This document shows positions 1 to 6,483 of a stretch of DNA of 8,906 bases, in pieces. Both the position numbers and the translations under genes were made by a program. Origin of the DNA: JBBDRX01 sp040905245. GTDB lineage: Bacteria > Bacteroidota > Rhodothermia > Balneolales > Balneolaceae. The stretch spans positions 1 through 8,906 of the forward strand of contig JBBDRX010000034.1 of NCBI GenBank assembly GCA_040905245.1, written 5' to 3'. The notes beneath the pieces are model-generated. The model was not told the origin of the DNA, searched no databases, and saw only the letters and a program-made list of their open reading frames with translations. Positions within the stretch are counted from its first letter, which is position 1, and every line of letters starts with the position of its first letter.

Positions 1-182
1 CCCCGGGTGGGGAATACTCGTGACCCTTGACAGCTCAACGTCTCTGTAACAAGGGATCCGGATTGGGGCTAAATGATTCCTGAAAAATCTTTATCTTTCC
101 CTATTGTACTCGATTTGGTCTGAACCGGTATCGGTCCAGGTAATCGACTCGATAAATGTAGAAAAAATTGGATCAACAGACT
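1..182 (+). promoter_or_regulatory. leuS upstream/leader region
   Basis: No complete gene is visible here. One plus-strand frame is open from the left edge to a TAA at 47-49 and would end in PGWGILVTLDSSTSL; it may be the last 15 codons of an upstream gene, but so short a stretch cannot be told from chance, and the other two plus frames close within the first 30 bases. No minus-strand ATG was seen. TATCTTTC at 92-99 resembles the Bacteroidota -7 element TAnnTTTG, but no TTTG lies at the expected distance upstream, so the promoter is unproven. An imperfect hairpin at 111-146 and a direct repeat ACTCGAT (108-114 and 147-153) lie just before the leuS start. Confidence 0.4.
111..146 (+). promoter_or_regulatory. 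imperfect hairpin in the leuS leader
   Basis: Three short paired segments stack into one hairpin. CGATT (111-115) pairs with AATCG (142-146), TGG (116-118) with CCA (136-138), and ACCG (124-127) with CGGT (132-135) around a GTAT loop. There is a five-base bulge on the left arm and a three-base bulge on the right. It ends 36 bases before the ATG of leuS. No T-run follows, so it is not a plain terminator. A leader structure affecting leuS translation or mRNA stability is possible, but only the pairing is seen; the function is inferred. Confidence 0.3.
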
Positions 183-2771
183 ATGCACAGTTACGACCCT
201 TCCGGAATTGAGCAAAAATGGCAGAGTTACTGGCTTGAAAAACGAACATTTCGAACACCGGAGGATCTGAAAGGCCCTAAATATTATGTTCTTGACATGT
301 TTCCCTACCCGAGTGGTTCCGGACTGCATGTCGGACACCCGGAAGGTTATACAGCTACGGATATACTTGCCCGTTACAAACGAATGAATGGTTTTAGTGT
401 CCTTCATCCTATCGGCTGGGACGCATTCGGATTGCCGGCCGAACAGTATGCCATTCGAACCGGTACACATCCGAGAGAGACAACTCAGAAGAATATCGAC
501 CGCTTTCGTAAACAGCTTCAATCAATTGGTTTCTCTTACGACTGGGACCGCGAAGTGAATACGACGGATCCAGACTATTACAAATGGACGCAGTGGATCT
601 TTCTGAAGCTCTACGAGAAGGGCCTTGCCTATCAGGACGAAGTTCCCGTTAACTGGTGTCCCGAACTGGGGACGGTTCTGGCAAATGAGGAGGTGATTGA
701 CGGGAAGAGTGAAGTCGGTGGGTATCCTGTTGTCCGAAAGCCTATGCGTCAGTGGATGCTCAGAATAACAGAGTATGCGGAGGAACTTCTTGACGATCTG
801 GACGATCTGGACTGGCCGGAATCTACCAAGGAGATGCAGAAAAACTGGATTGGTAAATCCATCGGTGCAGAAGTGAACTTCAAAGTGGAGGGAAGTGAAT
901 CGTCTGTACGAGTTTTCACTACCCGTCCGGATACATTGTTTGGTGCTACCTATATGGTTTTGGCGCCGGAACATCATCTTGTTGAGGAAATAGTGACTCC
1001 GGAGTACCATCAGGAGGTTACAGGCTATAGGGAACAGGCAGCACGAAAGTCGGATATCGAACGACAGGAACTAAACAAGGAGAAGACCGGGATATTTACT
1101 GGTGGATACGCAATCAATCCGCTCAATGGCCGGAAAATTCCTGTATGGATAGCCGATTATGTATTGGCGCATTATGGCACCGGTGCAATAATGGCTGTAC
1201 CCGGCCAGGATGAACGTGACTGGGAGTTTGCCGAACGGTTTAACCTGCCCGTGATACGAACTGTTGAGCCACCGGAAGATTTTGAAGGCAAAGCCTATAC
1301 CGGTGAGGGTAAATTAATTAATAGTGAATTTTTGAACGGCCTTGGAGTCAAGGAGGCCAAGCAGAAAATGATCCGGTGGCTGGAAGAGATGGGCGCGGGA
1401 ACAAAGAGCGTAAATTACAAATTGAGAGACTGGCTCTTTTCACGTCAGCGATATTGGGGGGAACCTTTTCCTGTCATTCATGTGGATGGAGCCCCGAAGC
1501 CACTAAAAGAGGATCAATTGCCGGTAACACTGCCGGAAGTAGACGATTTTCAACCGACAAATGGCGGAGAGCCACCTCTTGCCCGTGCCGAGGATTGGGT
1601 TCGGACAACAGACCCGGAAACGGGACGGGAAGCGATTCGGGAGACCAATACTATGCCTCAATGGGCAGGATCCTGTTGGTACTATTTGCGATACATCAGC
1701 CCCGAATTCGATGGGGGACCGGTCGAAAAGGAGAAGGAATCCTACTGGATGCCGGTCGATCTCTATGTTGGAGGGGCGGAACACTCTGTTCTTCATCTTC
1801 TTTATGCCAGATTCTGGCACAAGGTTCTTTACGATTGTGGAATTGTCACTACGCGTGAGCCGTTCAAGCGTCTGGTTCACCAGGGAATGATTCTTGGAGA
1901 AGTGGAGTACACGGCATGGAAGGAAGATGGGCACTTTATCTCTTCGGAGAAAGCAGAGATCAGCGAGACGGCCGTTCGTACTAAACTGAAAGAGTCAGAG
2001 GTCGAAAAGAGAGGGGAAGAGTTTGTTGTGAAGGGAACGAATATCCGGGTAGATGCTCGTGCCCACAAAATGTCCAAATCACGTGGGAATGTGATTAACC
2101 CGGATGATGTAATCGAGGAGTACGGAGCTGATGCACTGCGGCTCTACGAGATGTTTATGGGCCCGTTGGAACAGGTAAAGCCGTGGAGCACAAAAGGAGT
2201 GGATGGAGTTTATCGTTTTTTGAATCGTGTATGGCGTCTGATCATTGATGAAGAGAGTGGTGAATTTACCACAGCACTGACTGATCAGGATCCGACGCGG
2301 GAACAGCTGAAAGTACTTCACGAAGCGATTGCTAAAGTTACTGACGATATTGAGGGACTTCGATTCAACACAGCTATCTCTGCACTGATGATTTTTGTGA
2401 ATGAGGCAAATCAGTGGGATAACCTTCCTGAGTCTGTCGTTCGTGAATTTGTGTTAATTCTGGCTCCGTTCGCCCCGCATTTGGCTGAAGAGCTCTGGGG
2501 TCGTCTTGGAAATAAACAATCACTTGCCTACGAGCCGTGGCCGGAAGTGAATCCGGAATACCTGAAATCCGAAACGGTTATGTATCCGGTTCAGATTAAT
2601 GGCAAGATGCGCGGTGAGATTCACATTTCGGCAGAAAAGGCCGAAGAAAAAGAATTTGTACTTGAGCAGGCAAAAAAACAGGAGAACGTCCTTCGGTATT
2701 TGAAAGACGCCACGATTGTCAAGGAGATCTTTGTGCCGGGCAGGATCGTCAATATTGTAATCAGGCAATAG
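183..2771 (+). CDS. leuS: leucyl-tRNA synthetase
   Basis: Charges tRNA(Leu) with leucine using ATP in the cytoplasm; a class Ia aminoacyl-tRNA synthetase. Numbering from ATG 183 (862 residues, close to the 860 of E. coli), the HIGH-type signature HVGH is at 49-52 and KMSKS at 629-633. The CP1 editing domain carries TTRPDT at 246-251 and GTGAIMAVPGQDERD at 332-346, with the aspartates that clear mischarged tRNA. The zinc-type insertion near 159 keeps one Cys (NWCP) but has GKSEVGGYP instead of a CxxC pair, as in Bacillus and Bacteroidota enzymes. HQGM at 566 precedes a leucine-specific insertion of about 60 residues before KMSKS. The C-terminal tRNA-binding domain is complete (MYPVQINGKMRG). 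A TTG at 168 would add five residues; I prefer ATG 183, with GGA at 170-172 as a weak ribosome site. It stands alone on the plus strand and ends at the shared terminator. Confidence 0.97.
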   Translation: MHSYDPSGIEQKWQSYWLEKRTFRTPEDLKGPKYYVLDMFPYPSGSGLHVGHPEGYTATDILARYKRMNGFSVLHPIGWDAFGLPAEQYAIRTGTHPRETTQKNIDRFRKQLQSIGFSYDWDREVNTTDPDYYKWTQWIFLKLYEKGLAYQDEVPVNWCPELGTVLANEEVIDGKSEVGGYPVVRKPMRQWMLRITEYAEELLDDLDDLDWPESTKEMQKNWIGKSIGAEVNFKVEGSESSVRVFTTRPDTLFGATYMVLAPEHHLVEEIVTPEYHQEVTGYREQAARKSDIERQELNKEKTGIFTGGYAINPLNGRKIPVWIADYVLAHYGTGAIMAVPGQDERDWEFAERFNLPVIRTVEPPEDFEGKAYTGEGKLINSEFLNGLGVKEAKQKMIRWLEEMGAGTKSVNYKLRDWLFSRQRYWGEPFPVIHVDGAPKPLKEDQLPVTLPEVDDFQPTNGGEPPLARAEDWVRTTDPETGREAIRETNTMPQWAGSCWYYLRYISPEFDGGPVEKEKESYWMPVDLYVGGAEHSVLHLLYARFWHKVLYDCGIVTTREPFKRLVHQGMILGEVEYTAWKEDGHFISSEKAEISETAVRTKLKESEVEKRGEEFVVKGTNIRVDARAHKMSKSRGNVINPDDVIEEYGADALRLYEMFMGPLEQVKPWSTKGVDGVYRFLNRVWRLIIDEESGEFTTALTDQDPTREQLKVLHEAIAKVTDDIEGLRFNTAISALMIFVNEANQWDNLPESVVREFVLILAPFAPHLAEELWGRLGNKQSLAYEPWPEVNPEYLKSETVMYPVQINGKMRGEIHISAEKAEEKEFVLEQAKKQENVLRYLKDATIVKEIFVPGRIVNIVIRQ

Positions 2772-2831
2772 CAGCACAGTATCCTTCATCCTGGTTCGCC
2801 TGGTCCAGGATACCAATCGATTTTCTCATTC

Positions 2832-2866
2832 AAAAAAAGCCCGGAACAAGCCGGGCTTTTACTTTT
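2832..2866. terminator. bidirectional rho-independent terminator
   Basis: AAAAGCCCGG (2835-2844) pairs perfectly with CCGGGCTTTT (2851-2860) around the six-base loop AACAAG. Read on the plus strand the stem runs into TTTT, AC, TTTT; read on the minus strand it runs into seven T (complement of A 2832-2838). It lies 60 bases after the leuS stop and about 70 bases after the citrate synthase stop, so one hairpin can end both converging transcripts. The minus-strand T-run is the stronger one. Confidence 0.9.
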
Positions 2867-2934
2867 CAAGCATCAAAAACTGAACGATTACACCGTGGAA
2901 AACTCTACTGTGAATCTGTCGGGTTGCCAGAGGC

Positions 2935-4104
2935 TCATCTCTTTTCGACAGGCACCCAATCGAGGTTTTTTTCTGCAATGTAGAGAGCTCGCGGGCGGAC
3001 AAGTCTGTTGTTTGCTGCCTGCTCCAGGTAGTGTGCTGTCCATCCCGATACACGACTCATGGTGAATATACAGGTGTAGAGATCGGGAAGAATGCCGATG
3101 GAGTAGTAGACGGTTGCCGAAAAGAAATCGACATTCGGGTCAATACTTTTCTCCTCTTTCATTGTCTTCAGAATCGCTTCGGACCATTCATACAGATTTT
3201 CGTGTCCGGTCTCTTCCGAGAGCGCTTTGGACATTTTTCGAAGGTGGAATGCCCGGGGATCAAAGGTTTTATAGACACGGTGGCCAAAACCCATGATCTT
3301 CTCCTTGTTTGTCAGCTTCTTTTTGGTAAAAGCTACAGGATCTGCGTTATCTCCCTGGTCCTGAAGTTCCAGCAGCATTTTCATGACTGCTGTGTTGGCT
3401 CCGCCGTGAAGCGGCCCCTTGAGGGACCCGATGGCACCGGTGACAGCAGAATAGATATCGGATTGGGTGGAACAGATGGAGCGGCAAGTGAATGTGGATG
3501 CATTCATTCCATGCTCTGCATGCAGTATCAGACAGAGATTCATCGTTTTTTCTGCCTGTTCACCCGGGCGTTCTCCGTTAAGCATATAGAGAAAATTGTA
3601 GGCAGTGCTTCCCTCTTTCAGAGGAGCTACAATTTCTTTGCCGTGTCGGACCCGGTCGAATGCGGCAACGATAGTCGGTATTTTCGCTGTCATGGCTATT
3701 GCCTGGTTCCGGTTGTCCCGGTCGGTATCCCCGGTGGATTTTGGGGAGAAGTCGGCCAGCATGGAGGTAGCAGTTCTCAGGACAGCCATCGGTTCGGCAG
3801 AGGAGTCTGTCTCTTTTATGTAATTAATGACCGTTTGAGGGATGTTTCGTTCGGCTATGAGCTGTTTCTTCAAGGATTCCAGTTCTTCCTTTTTGGGTAG
3901 CCGATCGTTCCACAGCAGGAAGCAGACCTCTTCAAAGGTGGCATTCTTTGCCAGTGTATCAACATTATAGCCGCTGTAGATCAGTTCGCCTTTCTGGCCG
4001 TCAATAAAACTCTTGGTGGTTGAAAATGCTACAATACCTTCCAAGCCACGGTTGATGTATGGATATTCATTCGTGTCGATTTCTGACAATTGTTGCCTGG
4101 TCAT
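2935..4104 (-). CDS. gltA: citrate synthase family protein
   Basis: Condenses acetyl-CoA with oxaloacetate to citrate, the entry step of the TCA cycle. At 389 residues it matches the short citrate synthase type found in many Gram-positive, archaeal and Bacteroidota-like organisms rather than the ~430-residue E. coli hexamer. Visible landmarks are LHAEHGMNASTF (194-205), GPLHGGAN (230-237) with the oxaloacetate-site His233, GFGHRVY (272-278) with catalytic His275, the catalytic Asp326 in NVDFFS, and SRVSGWTAH (350-358) plus RPRA (370-373) with substrate-binding arginines. The stretch after ASTF reads TCRSICSTQSD, a cysteine-rich variant of a usually Ala/Val-rich helix; it stays in frame. The 2-methylcitrate synthases are close relatives and cannot be excluded by eye, but no prpB, prpD or acnD neighbour is present. 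There is no clear Shine-Dalgarno before ATG 4104. It appears to be transcribed alone, ending at the hairpin shared with leuS. Confidence 0.92.
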   Translation of the reverse strand: MTRQQLSEIDTNEYPYINRGLEGIVAFSTTKSFIDGQKGELIYSGYNVDTLAKNATFEEVCFLLWNDRLPKKEELESLKKQLIAERNIPQTVINYIKETDSSAEPMAVLRTATSMLADFSPKSTGDTDRDNRNQAIAMTAKIPTIVAAFDRVRHGKEIVAPLKEGSTAYNFLYMLNGERPGEQAEKTMNLCLILHAEHGMNASTFTCRSICSTQSDIYSAVTGAIGSLKGPLHGGANTAVMKMLLELQDQGDNADPVAFTKKKLTNKEKIMGFGHRVYKTFDPRAFHLRKMSKALSEETGHENLYEWSEAILKTMKEEKSIDPNVDFFSATVYYSIGILPDLYTCIFTMSRVSGWTAHYLEQAANNRLVRPRALYIAEKNLDWVPVEKR

Positions 4105-4340
4105 TCTTGTCGTCTTTTTGAGTTAATAGAAAATTACAGGTTGTCAAACCCGGCAAAGAGCATTTGCAATCATAACACAGGTTGGACCCGCAATCAGGAC
4201 TCCACATTTGTAAGGAGTGCGGTACTGTCAGACCGTGTCTTTCAGAGGCCTGTTCAATTTTTTTACCGTTCAACCTGACGGCCCCAAGGTAATAAAAAGA
4301 GCGTTATTTATGAAGGGAAAATGGGGGGGATGGGTCAGAG
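4105..4340. other. gene-free spacer between citrate synthase and mazG
   Basis: These 236 bases hold no convincing gene, tRNA or perfect terminator. On the minus strand, TATGATTG (complement of 4167-4174) fits the Bacteroidota -7 element TAnnTTTG at five of six fixed positions and could serve citrate synthase, but no matching -33 TTTG is seen. TTGACA on the minus strand (complement of 4142-4147) is another possible element but lacks a well-spaced -10. A small cysteine-containing frame crossing into the citrate synthase gene from a TTG is judged to be chance. A G-rich tract lies at the mazG end. Confidence 0.5.
4315..4334 (+). other. G-rich tract matching the G-quadruplex pattern
   Basis: Plus-strand bases read GGG (4315-4317), AAAAT, a run of seven G (4323-4329), AT, GGG (4332-4334). 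Split as GGG-G-GGG, the seven-base run supplies two G-triplets, so the stretch meets the usual four-run quadruplex rule with loops of 5, 1 and 2. It lies six bases beyond the mazG stop and is on the strand that templates mazG. Whether it folds is unknown. Confidence 0.35.
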
Positions 4341-5108
4341 TTAACGGTCGTTCTCTTTTGCCTCGTCCCAAAGCTGGTCCATCTCTTCGAGGGAAGTATC
4401 TTCCAGTCGCTGCTTTTTCTCCGACAGGCGCTTCTCGATGTATCGGAAACGTCTCTCAAATTTCCGGTTGGCAGACCTCAGTGAATCTTCTGCTTTCAGA
4501 TTCAAAAGTCTGCCGACATTGACCAGGGAGAAGAGCAAGTCTCCAAATTCTTCACGTTGATGAGTAGAAGAATCGGTTTCCAATGCCTGCTTGAACTCCA
4601 GAAGTTCTTCATCAAGTTTGGTCCAGGCCGGTTCCCAGCTATTCCAGTCAAAGCCGACATTGGAAGCCTTCTGTTGCATACGGTAGGCTTTGATCAGAGC
4701 GGGCAGTTGAGCGGGCAAGCCATCCATGACCGACTCCTTCCCCTCTGTCTGTTTGATGGATTCCCAGTTTGCTGCCACCTCCTCTTCACTATCACCCGAT
4801 TTGTCGCCAAATACGTGGGGATGCCTGCGGATCAGTTTTTCAGAGATGGAATAAAGAACATCATGGATGGAGAAACTATCAGTTTCTGATGCCATCTGAC
4901 TATGGAAAACCACCTGGAGAAGGAGATCGCCCAGCTCTTTTTTCAGTTCCTCCATGTCCCCGGAATCAATTGCGTCTACGACCTCATAGGCCTCTTCAAT
5001 AACATTATCCTTTATCGAGTGATGAGTCTGTTTCCTGTCCCAGGGACAATCGTTCCGAAGTTGTTGAATCAGAGAAATGAATGGGTCGAAATCCGGGCTT
5101 GGTTTCAT
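4341..5108 (-). CDS. mazG: nucleoside triphosphate pyrophosphohydrolase MazG
   Basis: Hydrolyses (d)NTPs to the monophosphate and pyrophosphate; in E. coli it lowers damaged or excess nucleotides and dampens the stringent response. The 255 residues match the two-domain form (E. coli 263). Domain 1 has CPWDRKQTH (21-29), the metal-binding EEAYE (38-42) and KELGDLL (57-63), then RRHPHVFGD (94-102). The linker carries NWESIKQTEGK (114-124). Domain 2 repeats the helical pattern with DEELLEF (166-172) and EEFGDLLF (186-193), so both metal sites (E39/E42/E58/D61 and E168/E171/E187/D190) look intact. A charged C-terminal tail follows. ATG 5108 has no Shine-Dalgarno. The gene upstream ends 84 bases before it, with a run of ten G (mRNA sense) between, so it may be the last gene of the maf unit or have its own promoter. 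Confidence 0.95.
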   Translation of the reverse strand: MKPSPDFDPFISLIQQLRNDCPWDRKQTHHSIKDNVIEEAYEVVDAIDSGDMEELKKELGDLLLQVVFHSQMASETDSFSIHDVLYSISEKLIRRHPHVFGDKSGDSEEEVAANWESIKQTEGKESVMDGLPAQLPALIKAYRMQQKASNVGFDWNSWEPAWTKLDEELLEFKQALETDSSTHQREEFGDLLFSLVNVGRLLNLKAEDSLRSANRKFERRFRYIEKRLSEKKQRLEDTSLEEMDQLWDEAKENDR

Positions 5109-5142
5109 GTGCTTGTCAATTCTGAAAAGACTGGTTGGGTGT

Positions 5143-5152
5143 CCCCCCCCCC
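5143..5152. repeat. C10/G10 homopolymer in the spacer before mazG
   Basis: Ten consecutive C on the plus strand, hence ten G in the direction of mazG transcription, lie 34 bases before the mazG ATG. The short arms TTGG (5135-5138) and CCAA (5158-5161) flank the run. It is the longest G/C homopolymer I see in the window. Runs of this length are prone to slippage in replication and to sequencing error. Confidence 0.85.
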
Positions 5153-5192
5153 GGTATCCAAAAAACGGGAAAAAGGATGGCTGAATTACAAA

Positions 5193-6479
5193 TCAGGTTT
5201 CCAATTTCTGCTCCTCTGCAGCCGGGAAAAGGATGTTGTTAAGGATCAGCCGATATCCCGGGCTGTTCGGGTGAAGGTCAAGGTCCGTGGGAGGATCGTT
5301 TACCCTGTGCATATAGTCCTCCGGATCGTGACCACCGTAAAAAGTAAAGGTTCCCTCCCCATAATTTCCAGAAAGATATTTAACCTGATTTCGACCAGGT
5401 GTCTCACCCAGGATGACGACAGTGGGTTTTACCTGTTCTTTTCGAAAGGCAGTCGTCTGACCGTAGAAGCCCCGGATGCTGTTTTCGTGGTTTTGCGTCA
5501 GCATGGTTGGAACCGGATCCCACCGTGCCGAGAATCGAAATAGTGTGAAGTAGTCGAGACTTTCGCGGATTTCTTCTGTATCGATCTCGATATCCACATT
5601 GTCGTGACTGTAGGTGTAAGGGTCTGTATTGATATGAAAATTTTCAAATGCCAGTGTAGAAGTGAAATTCAGCAGATTGTTTACCTGTGGATCCACCGGA
5701 TCTCCATCCAGCTGTTCCGGGACGATGTCCAGGCCGTCTGAAGCCAGGGCCAGGTCCAGTGTGTTCGTTCCTGAACACATGGCGAACAGAAACCCCCCGC
5801 GCCCTACATAGCTTCGAATTTCTTTGGCGACGGCTCGTTTAAGATGGCTGACTTTGTCGAAGCCGAGTTCCCCGGCCAGCGCTTTCAGTTCGTTGACCTG
5901 CTCTACGTACCACGGTGTGTTACGGTAGGTGGACCAGAATTTGCCAAACTGTCCGGTAAAATCTTCATGGTGCAGGTGAATCCAGTCGTATTGTTCAAGT
6001 GCTCCGTCAAGTACGTCCCGGTCATAGATCCGGTCATAGGGAACTTCAGCATAGTTCAGCACAAGAGTTACCGCATCGTCCCAGGGCAGAGATCCGGGAG
6101 GTGTGTACACTGCGATAGATGGAACTTCTTCCAAATTCACAGCAGCTGTATTCTGGTCAGACTGTTCCAGCTGCTGTAGCAGCTCACCGGCCTGCTCTGC
6201 AGTAACCGGTTCGAGGGATACATTTCTTACTCTGCTTTTGTCTTCCAATCCAGTTCTGTTTTCGACAAGAAAACTGCCACCGCGATAGTTTAAAAGCCAC
6301 TGACCGGAACCACCTTCGCTGATATGAGCAAAGAGAACACCATATGCTTTCAGATGGTTGGTTTGTGACTGGTCCATTGGAATCAGGACATAGTCCTGTG
6401 CATACAACTGTTTGTTAGCCATCCCACACAGGACAACAACCAGCAGAAGGAACATTTCGGTTCGGGTAGTTCGTTTCAT
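5193..6479 (-). CDS. secreted amidotransferase-like protein ('asparagine synthetase B'-named family)
   Basis: Function unknown. The 428-residue protein begins with a signal peptide: basic MKRTTRTE, a hydrophobic core at 9-20, and a likely cut after LYA (25-27) before QDYV, so it probably acts in the periplasm or outside. No further membrane segment is seen. The mature part opens with VLIPMDQSQTNHLKAYG (31-47) and WLLNYRGGSF (61-70). An alpha/beta part follows: IAVYTPPGSLPWDD (122-135), WIHLHHEDFTGQFG (166-179), a nucleophile-elbow-like FLFAMCSGTNT with Cys235, and GGHDPEDYMH (382-391) with His384. This layout recalls class I glutamine-amidotransferase or ThuA-like folds. As I recall, Bacteroidota homologues are often named 'asparagine synthetase B', but this protein has neither the Cys2 glutaminase nor the SGGxDS ATP site of true AsnB. 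It starts four bases after the TPR gene, so the two are probably co-translated and may work together. Confidence 0.75.
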   Translation of the reverse strand: MKRTTRTEMFLLLVVVLCGMANKQLYAQDYVLIPMDQSQTNHLKAYGVLFAHISEGGSGQWLLNYRGGSFLVENRTGLEDKSRVRNVSLEPVTAEQAGELLQQLEQSDQNTAAVNLEEVPSIAVYTPPGSLPWDDAVTLVLNYAEVPYDRIYDRDVLDGALEQYDWIHLHHEDFTGQFGKFWSTYRNTPWYVEQVNELKALAGELGFDKVSHLKRAVAKEIRSYVGRGGFLFAMCSGTNTLDLALASDGLDIVPEQLDGDPVDPQVNNLLNFTSTLAFENFHINTDPYTYSHDNVDIEIDTEEIRESLDYFTLFRFSARWDPVPTMLTQNHENSIRGFYGQTTAFRKEQVKPTVVILGETPGRNQVKYLSGNYGEGTFTFYGGHDPEDYMHRVNDPPTDLDLHPNSPGYRLILNNILFPAAEEQKLET

Positions 6480-6483
6480 TCAC

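Noticed and set aside
791..815. Tandem GACGATCTG repeat in leuS
   Set aside because: It encodes DDLDDLDW, which matches the normal DLEELDW-like sequence of LeuRS; it is coding constraint, not a repeat element.
1376..1934. Overlapping 109-160 codon frames inside leuS on both strands
   Set aside because: They lie within the intact leuS reading frame and show no family features or start signals.
3460..3510. Frameshift in citrate synthase around TCRSICSTQSD
   Set aside because: The reading frame keeps the family Arg and the ST-SD pattern at the right spacing, and flanking motifs align without a shift.
3031..3900. 289-codon open frame on the plus strand
   Set aside because: It runs antisense through the citrate synthase gene, whose catalytic motifs are all intact, and its product shows no recognisable family features.
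4067..4273. 68-codon minus-strand frame with a Cys cluster before citrate synthase
   Set aside because: It begins at TTG without a ribosome site, overlaps the citrate synthase start in another frame, and the cysteines do not form a known metal-binding pattern.
4105..4340. tRNA or small RNA gene in the intergenic region
   Set aside because: GTTCAA-like and GGTCCAA-like strings occur, but no T-arm, anticodon arm and acceptor stem can be paired around them.
4902..5543. 213-codon open frame on the plus strand
   Set aside because: It crosses the mazG start, the C10 spacer and the end of the amidotransferase-like gene, all real on the other strand; its product has no domain that I recognise.
5193..6479. 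True asparagine synthetase
   Set aside because: It has no Cys2 glutaminase domain, no SGGxDS loop, and carries an export signal.
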